A stretch of DNA of 64,000 bases from contig HG738138.1 of assembly GCA_000499405.2 (NCBI GenBank), positions 19,321,753 to 19,385,752 of the forward strand, read 5' to 3'. The notes beneath the pieces are model-generated. The model was not told the origin of the DNA and searched no databases. It saw nothing but the letters and a program-made list of their open reading frames with translations. The stretch is from Onchocerca volvulus (lineage: Eukaryota; Nematoda; Chromadorea; Rhabditida; Onchocercidae). This document shows, in pieces, positions 53,614 through 64,000 of the stretch (the first letter of the stretch is position 1; each line of letters begins with the position of its first letter). A program made the position numbers and the translations under genes.

Positions 53614-56600
53614 AATCTGATGGTTTAGAATTCAGATTGTAGATTGCTCCTTGCTGTTCTGATTCCACTAGGCACCAACGAGTTTACACGTTATCATATA
53701 GAACATCGCTTTATACAATGCTAAAGACTAAATGAACAATACACGGTAAATAATAAAAGATACTAACAGTCGTACTTCATTTACGTGACTGCCGTTCTCT
53801 TCCTGCTTCATCACTGCTGTTACTCCTGTTGAAACCGTCTTCGAAATTGAAGTTGAATTGCCGCTGACAGTGATGTTGGAAAAACTGGTGTTGAAGAATC
53901 CCGTTGAAAAACTGACGTTGACAAAACTGACCTTCCGAAAAGCTTCTCTTCATATGAATAATTCTTGGTTTCTATTGTGGATGGAGTCTTACAACACATT
54001 TATCATACAAAGAGAATGCTCACAACATTCAGCCTAATAAGTTAGTGATAAAATGAAAAAGATGATTAGTAAATTATAAAAGATAAACTGATAACGACTA
54101 ATTAGATTGTTATATCCAATTGTTACACTGTTATTATCAGCTATTATTTTTAGATAGTTCAAGATGAATATGAATTTTTTGACGATCGCCAATTATGTAC
54201 CATATATTCGGCGCCATATTATTGTTATAATTTATGCTATTCATTTTTATATTGATGAAAACTTATCACTAAATTACATTAAATTTTAACAATATGATTG
54301 ATGATCGAATTTAATCGGTTCCAGAAATTTTCAGGTTGATTTCTTCTTGTTTTCAAGTTTTCAGACTTGCTAGCAAATTCAATTTAAAAATTTTTGATTT
54401 CTAAAGTCATTGTTGCAAATCTATCATAAAAACTTGACCAATAATTAATTAGAATAAAAGTTGATTATTTAATAAAATTAAAATAACAAAAATGTATTCA
54501 ATAAAGCTTAAATAAAAAGTAAAACAGAATTTGACTATTCAGTAAGTAATAATAAAATATCGAATCATCGAAAATTTGCAAAAAAAAAATTTTGTAGATG
54601 ATTAGGGATGAGAAGATGTAGCGTTAAAGATCAAAAGTCCTCGATATTTGGAGTGGTGGGCATACAGATATGGAAGCGACCAGAAAATGGCAAAAGTGAT
54701 ACTTTATTTAAAAATTTTAAATTTTCATCCAATTTCCATTATTATTATCAGTCTTTAATATAAAAGTCAAAGTACTAAAGGAGATTTTTTTTGTTGATAA
54801 GATGAGGACAATCGATGCACAGCAGGATTTTAGAATAAAAAAAATATATATAGTAATCAAATAGATTTAAAAATATTACCATTTCATAGTTTAATACTGT
54901 TCTTTTTGCATAAAAGGTTATCAAGGAGACATACATTCACAATTATCAGCTCAGTCTTATAAATTAGTAATTTTAGTATGCAATCACTTCAACATCTTTT
55001 TGCTTGAAAGATGTTATAATATTATATGTTGCATTGCTACTGAACGAAAGTTAGCAAGTTATAACGACTTAATTGCCGAATACGGCCTAATTTTGGTAGT
55101 AATGAGAAATCTAATATCAATCTAATATTCGTACATATGCTGTTGTAACATACGATATGACATTACAAAAAATTGAAATTGAAATCAATGCATATTTTGG
55201 AAATCTGGAGCAATTTTTTTATTTTATCACTACTGAAGATGAATCTACAATAAAAACAAGTCTGATCACATTATGTCCAAAACCCTTTTCATTTTGATGT
55301 TTTTCATCAAAGATGCCAAAACCAATCAACAAGTGCTTAAATTTAATTAGTTGACAGTTTTCTTTATTACTAAATTAAATTAATGTCAAAAATAAATAAT
55401 CATGCGATGCAGAAGCGAATTTAATTTTACGTTTCAAATTCTGAATTTTTCGCTATATTCCAGTAATTTACCATAGTTAATATTAACGCAAAGTCAGAGA
55501 TAAACTTATTACAACTGAATGAATCATTAACTATAAACAGTATATAGATTAAAAGCATTAGGTTTGAAGTCCTGTATGGTAACCGATATAAGCTCATCAA
55601 TTAGCTCATATTCTAATTGTTAATAGTTTTCAAAATGAAAAATTTTTCTTCTTTTTAATTTTTCCCGAAAATTCTCGTCAAAAATTTATTCAGTCATTCG
55701 AAATAGAATTTTTGAAATCTGCTAAAAATTATGATATATATTTTATTCAGACAAATTCAAAATCTATTCAAAGCGAACTTTCTCATTCAGATGCACATGT
55801 ATAAATCTTTATAAATTGATAATATTTAGATTTTTATTATCATAGTTTGTTCAAAGAGAAAAGAATTGTTACAATCTGGTCATTATTCGAAATGTTAGAA
55901 TTGATATCATGATACATTCAGGAGTTTCGCAGTTTAACTAATTTTTATTTATCAACTTATGAGTAATTGTGGGATAATTACTGGACTGTTTCAGAACAAC
56001 TCGTCGCATCAAAGCAAGTTATGCCAAAAACATGTAATTATTCTTTTCAAAGAGGACATCAATACTACAATACAAAAGTATTCTATAAATATCTTCGCGA
56101 TTTTTGCTATTTTGACTTTATTTTGATGTATTTCGGAAAATCCATGTTTGATTTGTCTGAGATTTTTGATATCTTGACATTTGCTTTAATTCAGACATGA
56201 TTTGTAATTTGTAACAAACAAATTTCACAATAATTAAGTGAAAATGATAGAAGTAGCAATTAAGTGATGCTTTGATTGAAATTAAAAACCGAAAAAGTAA
56301 TTTTATACATGGAAAACATTCTGTTTGCAATAAATATTAGAATATCTTGAAATATCAATTTATTTGTATAAAAGCATATGCAAATGAATTAATTTGAATT
56401 CACAATTTCAGATATAAAATTAATGAATTGCAATTTAAAGGCCTAAAAGAAGAAAATAGAAATAAGAAAATCAATGTTGCCATATTGTGTTTCGTACAAG
56501 TAGTAATCTTATTCGATTACTGCTGACCTCACCTATATGATAAAAAAAAAAAGTCAAAATACAAGGATCAATGCCTGAAAGTTATAAAAATGAAAAATAT

Positions 56601-57584
56601 AATCGTCATTTGAAGTCGTTATTAAAAAACAAAAAGACACTGGATTTTGTCAATTTTGAACCAGAATTCAAGTAGAACTGAAACGAAACTTGTCTTCCAG
56701 AAAGCATCCCACCGGCACCAGTGAAAGTCGCGTCGAAATTGAACGAAGGGATAACAAATACTTATTTTCTTGTTTTCTCATGAAATACACATGATAAAAA
56801 AGTGAACAGAGTGGAGTGAAATATTTTTATCATGAAAATGGAAAAACATCGAAACATAAGAGAAAAACTGCTTTAAAACCGTAAGAGTGAATGCTTCAAA
56901 AGCATTAAAATTGTTTTCGTTGAAAATGAGGCTTCCTGACGAATCATTTGAACTACAACAATATGCAAACGGATGAGTTCTATTCATTCTAATAATTATG
57001 AGAATCTTTTTATAAGTTGTGCAATGATACCTGTCTTTGGCGGTGTTTATCAGTTAAATAATTGTTCAATGTGAATCCAAATAATCTCATTGTCATGAAC
57101 TTTTAATGCATCTCTCTATGAGATGTTTTTGTCCCTGTACATGCGCACTCTTTATCACTTTTCGTAGCTGTGATATTCTTCAAATGGAACTGATTTTGAA
57201 CTTTTATTTAGATGCAAATAGATTGAAAACTTTTGGAAATAGTCCTCCTACTTAGCTCATGTTCGAGAAGAAAAAAGGGAAGACGGAGAAAATCTGTTAG
57301 TTTATTATATTCCAAGTTTTCTTTTATATTGTTTGTAAGGCATTTAAGTTAGGAATGGAATCAAAAGAAAGATTTTTTGAAAATGGAAAGATTCGTTTAC
57401 TGATCGTTCTCTTCAGTTTTTGAAACATTTGCGGCATCGCTGCTCTGCTGAATGAAAATTTTTAAATATCTTTGAAAATCTGTTCAACTTTTATCCAGTA
57501 TCAGCTTTGATTAAAAAAAAAAAAGATGATTCTATCTTGTACGAAATATTATTTTCATACTCGCACGGTCAAGCAATGTCTTTT
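52706..57584. other. Gene-poor spacer between PCMT and the REEP-like gene
   Basis: An acceptor (ATTAG) at 52706 just upstream of the PCMT ATG suggests a trans-splice site or a 5' UTR exon. The first kilobase contains C/T-rich then A/G-rich stretches and a long poly-G tract. From 54 to 57.5 kb the sequence is AT-rich, with only chance-like ORFs on both strands. No protein motif or RNA gene is recognised. A more distal 3' exon or UTR of the REEP-like gene could lie in the right part. Confidence 0.5.
53574..53612 (+). repeat. 39-base uninterrupted poly-G tract
   Basis: Thirty-nine consecutive G on the plus strand (C on the minus strand), about 0.9 kb upstream of the PCMT start. It is highly unusual in DNA this AT-rich. 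It gives an artefactual poly-Pro/poly-Gly frame. Runs this long can form G-quadruplex structures and are prone to length error. Confidence 0.97.
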
Positions 57585-59374
57585 TTATGCCAATTGATTC
57601 AAGCAAAGTCTTTTAAAAAACTGGAAGAATAACTTCGCGTTCACTAGTCTTTCCGGAAGAGTGATAATGATTAGAAACATACCTGATTATACTTCACAAA
57701 GGCATTGTTAACAACGGAAAGCATGGGAACAACGATATTGTAATGACATAACTCAGCAATGCCAGTTTTTGGTAATGCTAGAAGCATCAAAAATAACATC
57801 TAAATGAAACGGTATTACATATAAGGTTGATTTTCAAACTGAAATTTGAGGAATTCTCTAGCACTCATCATCTTGTTAAAATTAAAAAAAGAAGCTAGGA
57901 TGAAATTCCAGAAGAAATCACAAAAGAGATACATGCGAAATCTCTGGTAGAGTTTTATTATCAGATTACTCACAACCTTCAGTAAAAGAAGTGGCGAAAA
58001 GAGCTTTGTTAGCCATTCCGTATAATAATCCTGTAGTGTGAAAAACGAGAATACAATCCAGTAGATTAGCCAGTGTTTACACTGTTCATGTGCTCCACTC
58101 TTATTCATAGTTAAAGACTGCAAAAATCCAAATGTTGTACAAATCAAAAAGAAAAAAGAACTGAAATGTAAGGATGAACACGAACTTTCAAAAAGTTCTG
58201 TTTAATTGTCCTTATAAAAAGATCGCAACAAATTTTAACAGAAAGTTAAAGGTTTCTGAATTATCATTCCTATCGCTGCGGTTTTCTGGTATTCCGATGT
58301 AATGCTTCTTATTAGTAATGCAACTGCACTTCAGCATTCCGTACCAAACACGAGTACGAGCCTCATGATGTTAGACTCTTCGACACTTCCGCTCAATTGA
58401 TCTTCTGGTTTTTCAGACAGTAGATAATGAAATTAAAAGTGAATATGTGGGAATGACATCATTATTAAAGTAATGTAAAAAAGATCATAAGGTACTACAT
58501 AGACCAAAAAGATCTTTGATGCACGACATGTCGAACAGAAATCTAGATAGATTGGAAGTTATGAGAGATTTCAATAAACAAACCCTGGTGGTTTCGTATG
58601 CAGGATAAAGACAGCTAACTATGGCACATAACAGTGGATCAAAATTTTGTAGTAATACAAATGCAATTAACAGAAATATTACTGCATAGAATATCTGTAA
58701 ATTAATGTTTTTGCTAAAAAGATGAAAAACTGATAGATCACATTAAATTCGATTTTTTATATCTTCTAAATGTAATATTATCAGATCATCCTTCCTGATT
58801 AGGCTACGGAATATTTGGTCTTAAGCCATAAATAGAATTTTTCGAAATTTTTCAATGGCAGTAAACAGCTAATTATTCTGAATCAGCAGAAAATTATTGC
58901 CTACCATAATGTACATTTTTGGCTCCGGTAATAAACAATTTTCCTCGATAAGGTATTAAATTTGCTTCACAAATAAGTTGTTTTATCCCCACAAAATATT
59001 TCGAAATATTTCTATTTTCCCTCAAATTAGCTTATTTTAAATTTAACAGTCTCTAAAAAGCAAACCTGTTCTCGTTTGACCATTGTTCTGTATTCAATGC
59101 AACAGAATATTCTATCTATATAAGTATAATCTTTGTTGTAAAGAACTTTAGTGAGCATAAACTGATGCCATATTTCCAGTGGTTTCCCTTTTTTCAAGAA
59201 ATTATTTTTGATTGTGGCGACAGTGCTGATTAGAGAACTTCGTCGACTTTCTGACTCTTTCTTTAAAGAACAATCAGATCCTCCGTCAACTTTAGTCGTA
59301 TTTTCACTTGATTTGCTAACAACGCTGACAGATGAACTTGATGGCTCTGTTTTGTTCTCATTCTCATTAACCAT
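57585..59374 (-). CDS. REEP5/6-like (TB2/DP1/HVA22 family) ER-shaping protein, 4-5 exons
   Basis: Exons: 59374-59066, 58694-58584, 58117-57977, 57799-57683, all phase 0 at GT-AG sites, and a tentative last exon 57620-57585 behind a TTCTTCCAG acceptor, giving about 237 residues. The core aligns with DP1/REEP5: a hydrophobic pair ending in YPAYETTRS (human YPAYISIKAIES), then HWLIYWIVFSFFTLQDYY (human QWLTYWVVYGVFSIAEFF) and a final hydrophobic segment. Family members insert hairpins in the ER membrane and stabilise tubules. The presence of a segment before the first hairpin points to the REEP5/6 (Yop1) branch rather than REEP1-4. The first ~55 residues form a Ser/Glu/Lys-rich extension absent from most relatives. 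The C-terminal exon choice is uncertain; a longer tail may lie further left. Confidence 0.82.
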
Positions 59375-62217
59375 CTAACGTTGATTATTTCAAATATTTA
59401 TCGCAATATTCGTTATATTTGAAGATTATCTGTAGCCAATATTTTTATTCAAATGTATTAATCAATCGAGTGAATATATTGAAAATTGAAGATTGTTACA
59501 TATGAAATATTGTGAATATATTAATAATTGAAGATTCTTAAACGTAAAATATTCTGCAAATTTCAATTTTAATGCTAAAAATTGACAAATGAACAAACCA
59601 ATTAAAAATTCTTTTAAAATCACTTACTCTCTATGATCGTTAAGCACAATTTTTTAGAAATACAAATATGGCAGAACAGACAAGATAATAAGAAATGCAG
59701 CTGCTTTTTATAACTTGCAATTTATAAGTTTGGTGATTCATGCAGATGAAAATTATTTATACTGTTTAAAATGCAAATTATTGATTAAAGAGATGAAATG
59801 GGATTTTTTCTCGTTGAAAAGTATTTCTTGATTTCACAAGCAATGAAGAACTCTGAAGTTTTAAAGAGCACGAGATTTTTCTCTGTAGAAGAGAAATTTC
59901 CGAAATCAAAAATGTTTTTCAAAAAAAAGTTTTGGGACTTAAAAGATCTAAATGAAATTCAAAAAAAAAAAGAAAAAAAAACAATTTCCTATATGCATCA
60001 TATTCATTAATCCTTAAGATCGTCTTTCAATAGTAAAAATTACGCAGCATCCAGTTGTTCAATAAAAATAATGAAAGAAGAATCCCGAAATGGATCTCAA
60101 CTAAACAATTATTTTAGCTCAAAATAATTGACCTGATTGGAATCATTTCCCGGTATGTCGCGTTAATCGCAACCAGCGTTCAATTCCTTCACTTTATAAA
60201 TATAGCAATACTGTAAAATAGTTTGTCCTTATCGGGTAGAATATGCATTTGTGAATCCAACTGCCTAAAAAGATTGAAAATGAATGATGTACAAGAAGAC
60301 ATCGTGAATACGTGTGTCAAGAGTCCTTTCCAAGTTGTTCTTGATAGCTCAATTTGTGCAGTACTCATTATCTACTGATTGCAACTGGAGTTGATCTCAA
60401 TCGATAAGCCCTCAGTAGACTTTACATCTGTGAATCACCATTGTTTATGAAATCAGCGATCTGAACAAGCGAAACTTATACTTTGCCAGAACTACGTGCC
60501 TTATTAACATAGATATCGTTGCTTTTTTACTTAATTATTTCATTAAACGTATATGGCATGGGTTAAAAATAAATAACAAATCTCATTCAAATCTTTCAGA
60601 TTTTCTGCTTGCTGAATACTGTTAATCCTTACTTTGTTATCTCTGGATCTGTCAATGAGCACACATTACCTGCAGCTCCTGGCAACTGAAAATAATAAAG
60701 ATGTGTATCTATATCTCAGTATTACTCTAGTAGAACAGTGCCTTTTTTTAATAGTTATCTTACAACATCATTATTCAGTAGATTTCCTCGTGATTTTAAA
60801 AATTTAGGGTGAAATTTTAATTCGTCCATTTCTAAGGCTGGAAAATTAATCAGCTGGAACATTTGCATTCATGAACAGTCGAAAGGATGGGAGCGAAAAT
60901 TTCAACTTCTGATTTCTCATAGAATCTAAGATTGAATTGTTTGGCCCATCGAAATTAATTAATTTTATCAATTGATCATAGAGTACTGTGGAAAAAATGG
61001 TACTGGCGGAATATTGTAGGTCATTCAAACAACTGGATTTCATTTATTTAAATTATCACCATTGTGTGATAATATGCTGAGTTAGTCGACATGGTATATT
61101 TGCTAAGGTTAGCTGTAGGATAATCAAAAAATTTGAACTTATCATTAGACGAGAAATAAGCAGTTTAAAAAAAATTCAATTTATGTAAAAATATCATTTT
61201 TTGAATCACAAAAGATAAAAAAAAAAAAGGTAATTGCAGGATGAAATAGAGCATGCTACGCTGCAGTTAGGTATGGACAGACCGTCTACTTAGGACTATT
61301 TTTAACACACATCACTGCTGTTAACAAGTGATTATGTAGCAAATTATCTTGCAAATGATATATTTCCCTTGAATAGATTCTCTATTTAAATATGATCATC
61401 GATTAGTTTAAATGCTCAGCGTGAAATTCAGAATCAACAAATTCAGAAACAAAACAGTCGTCAGACATCTCTCTGATTTGATTAAGAAAAAAATGACACC
61501 ATTATCAATGACATGTTCATCGAACATTCTCTTCAAATTCACCGGAAAGATCAGATGATCCGTGACCATCGGTTGGGGAAATCGAAATCAACAAGATTTA
61601 TCTCCGACGCTATAGCGCTACAGAAGAAGGAAGAGTGGCGGTAAGGTTGACATTTGAAGTTGTAATAATAGTGCTTTTGGTCCATAGAGACGTTCTTGTT
61701 CAACTTTGACTCCTGAACTCTGAACTTTGTACTCTTGCAAGGCTTCACCTACTGCTATCAGAGACCTTGAATCTTAACCATCATAACAATTAATAGAAAA
61801 CTTATTCGATATCTCATGCACGTTCCCTTATCACGTAAAGTGATCCAAAAACGCCTAAAAATAAGATATAGATCTAGTATGATACTGGGAAATGCTTGAT
61901 CCTTGACCTGGATTGTTAATAGGTATGTGGCAGTAGTTGACATTGATGTCTTTGTCTTTTTGTTTTGAATTTAGAACTTGGATGGATGCATAGTCGTTTA
62001 TTTCTTTTTTTTTGCATTTTGAGAAGTTTTGTTATTCCTTTGCATTCACTTAAATATTTTTTTAAAATATTGTTTCAGTTGTTGCTAATAGTTAATTTCG
62101 ACATATCCAGAAGGAGAAGGCATATTAAGGAGCTTGAGGGATAGATAAGGCTAACATGCTAGTTAATTCTTGCTATTTCTCCAGACTACTAGATTAAATC
62201 TAAACTAATTATTGCAG
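59375..62217. other. Intergenic spacer between divergent genes
   Basis: Promoter-proximal DNA for the REEP-like gene (minus) and the CYK-4-like gene (plus). Apart from the tandem repeat at 59470-59552 I see only AT-rich sequence and short chance ORFs. No RNA gene or mobile element is recognised. Confidence 0.5.
59470..59552. repeat. Imperfect 42-base tandem repeat, two copies
   Basis: GTGAATATATT followed by an ATTGAAGATT stretch and a terminal AAATATT recurs with a period of 42 bases (59470 and 59512) and several substitutions. It lies about 100 bases upstream of the REEP-like ATG, so it falls in that gene's promoter or 5' UTR. Confidence 0.75.
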
Positions 62218-62225
62218 TGAATAGC

Positions 62226-64000
62226 ATGAATAATGAAGTGCAAAAGCGGATAAAAGATGTATTGTTATTAAGAAATCATAACACTAAATTGTCATCACGT
62301 AAATATGAGAAGTTCCAGTTGATCAAGTATAATTCATATCACGATCAGAGAGGGAAAGATGAGAATGTAAAATTGCTGACAATTTTAGCAAAGAATAGAA
62401 CTGAAATATGGATAAAATAGTGTGCAGCGGGAGATCTCGCGAAATTCTCAAGGAGTACAGTGCAAACAATAGTTTCGCGATGACTTTGATCGAGGGACAG
62501 AACCAAATTGGTACTTCTTGCATTTTATGCTTTTTTTTTTGCCCTACCGTCAAAAAATTACAAGTGTATCAGGTATGAAAAGTATTATTTCAGATATACT
62601 GAAAGTGCTTGACTTATTGGAACAAATGAGGCAGAATTGGAATTATGAAAAGATGAGAGCAGAAGTTATGGAAGAAAAGCTTAATCAGAAGAATAAAGAA
62701 AAAGAGTGAGTTTTTTTTTTTTTTTCAAATCCGAAAGATTATGCAAATTTTTTATTAAATGAGGATATAGATGTAAATTTTTAAATATATATATTTGAAA
62801 TAAATTACCTTATAATAGTTAAGTCTATATATAAAAACCAGTTCATGTTTTATACGTTTTATTTTGTATTTTTTGTTCTGTGCTATGCAATCTATTCTTT
62901 CGAATGTCTCTTACGATTGAATTCCGGAAATTTTCCTCGTGTTTTGATCTTGGCTCATTTTCTGCCATATTGTTTATGAGGTTTGTATTCATGAATTGCA
63001 AGATATAGATTCTGCAATGCATGGATATTTTTGAACTTCATTGATTTTAGCGGATTGCGAAAAGAAATTCGGGTATACAAGGAGCAGCTTCGTGATGCTC
63101 GGACCCAAATCGCATCTCTAATGTCTGATAAGGAAAGTATGGAACATGATATTATGGAGTGGGAAAAAAAATTCGAACTTGTCAGTGATCTTTTGAAGGT
63201 GTCCATTTCATTATATATATATTTTTCCACCACATTATTAGTGCAGTCGAGCGAAGTTGAAATTTCAAACTTAGTTTCATTATATTTGGAAGCTTTCCTT
63301 TCCTTTTACTAAACATGACTGTTTTTTACAGGATCAATCACATCTAAGCATAGAGGATCGAGAGAGATTATTTGCAAGTGGCAACATACTCAATAAAAGA
63401 GCTGCTACACAACGAGAAACACGTATACGTTCAAGTTTCTTACATGATTCGTCAGATGGAGAAAATATAGACTACGATAAAACTGCTGATACATTTGATA
63501 TTTCATCAGATGAAATGAACGAATCGCGTTTGCGGAATGGGAAAGTTTACAGAAGGTAAAATCAATTTATTTTGTAAAATTAACTAAAAAAACTTTTGGT
63601 GTTATTCGTTTCTTAAGTCAGATCGCGCAGTATGGTTTCACTGGCAACAAGTCGTGTCTCATCAATGGCCAACAAGCGAACAAAGAAAAGCATGCTGATA
63701 GACACCGTTGAAGAAGAAGTGGTAAGCTTCAATTTGATTTGTTTAACAGTATGTTTTCAATGTTATCATTGCTATTCGATTTCTTAGTAAGTAAACTGCT
63801 ATCTTTAATTTTGGTGCAAATGGTTCACTGAACTGTGACGTTGCAGATACTCAACGAATTTTAGGAAACACCTTGTAAACGATCAAAAGATGGGACAGAA
63901 ACACAAATTACAGCAATAACTAGAGTGATTGCTGAAAACAAGAAATCACCTGCAGCTGAAATAGCCATTGGACCTTCCATGAATCGTTCATTGTCTTCAA
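62226..64000 (+). CDS. CYK-4/MgcRacGAP (RACGAP1)-like protein, N-terminal part, runs off the window
   Basis: Exons: 62226-62298, 62594-62705, 63051-63198, 63332-63555, 63622-63721, 63865 to beyond 64000; all phases agree. The acceptor at 62217 lies eight bases before the ATG, suggesting an SL site. The product so far is about 264 residues. Residues ~25-110 form a coiled coil rich in Glu, Lys, Arg and Leu. [11 protein letters not shown] segment, an acidic stretch with [10 protein letters not shown] and a basic YRRSRSM follow. This order parallels RACGAP1 (coiled coil, LSEEQKSAL, FDKTDESLD, basic RRSTSR), the region that binds the kinesin MKLP1 in centralspindlin. The C1 and RhoGAP domains needed to confirm it would lie to the right. 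The similarity is modest and partly compositional, so another coiled-coil protein remains possible. Confidence 0.6.

Noticed and set aside
53396..53668. Poly-Pro and poly-Gly ORFs on opposite strands
   Set aside because: Both are products of the 39-base poly-G tract. The flanking frames show no family resemblance and no exon chain.

Overview
The window is AT-rich nuclear DNA (roughly 70% A+T by eye) with many short introns, GT-AG splice sites and strong TTTCAG-type acceptors. It also has long gene-poor stretches, homopolymers and microsatellites. The genes are metazoan: a Golgi tethering subunit, the UFMylation ligase, a REEP/DP1 ER-shaping protein, a MgcRacGAP-like protein, a DEAD-box helicase and an isoaspartyl methyltransferase. 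Base composition, exon/intron sizes and acceptor-proximal start codons fit a parasitic nematode, most likely filarial/spirurid. That assignment is inference from style; no species is claimed.

Layout. At 0.2-1.5 kb (minus) is a small BRI3/LITAF-like membrane protein. At 4.6-13.4 kb (minus) is a ten-exon, 553-residue protein of unknown function with two copies of a Tyr-Tyr-Asp-Pro...Gly-Trp repeat, each opening an exon in the same phase. From 13.4 to 33.1 kb lie almost 20 kb with no exon I can support, holding repeats and two Helitron/Helentron-like elements. At 33.1-38.2 kb (minus) is UFL1 and at 39.1-43.9 kb (minus) COG2, with a candidate 77-codon small gene between them. From 43.9 to 46.2 kb is an ambiguous divergent spacer. 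At 46.2-49.7 kb (plus) is a DDX5/DDX17-like RNA helicase in eleven exons. At 50.7-52.7 kb (minus) is protein-L-isoaspartate O-methyltransferase with an unusual signal-peptide-like N-terminal extension and an apparent one-base frameshift. Then come a 39-base poly-G tract and gene-poor DNA. At 57.6-59.4 kb (minus) is a REEP5/6-type protein. From 62.2 kb to the right edge (plus) is the coiled-coil N-terminus of a CYK-4/MgcRacGAP-like protein.

Functional reading. Several genes bear on the ER-Golgi system: UFL1 (UFMylation at the ER), COG2 (intra-Golgi retrograde tethering), the REEP-like protein (ER tubule curvature) and possibly a secretory-pathway form of PCMT. COG2, the small ORF and UFL1 share a strand. 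About 100 bases separate the small ORF stop from the UFL1 start, and a clean acceptor lies nine bases upstream of the UFL1 ATG. That arrangement resembles a nematode operon with spliced-leader trans-splicing, but it is an inference. Exon joins were checked by hand for phase where exact coordinates are given.
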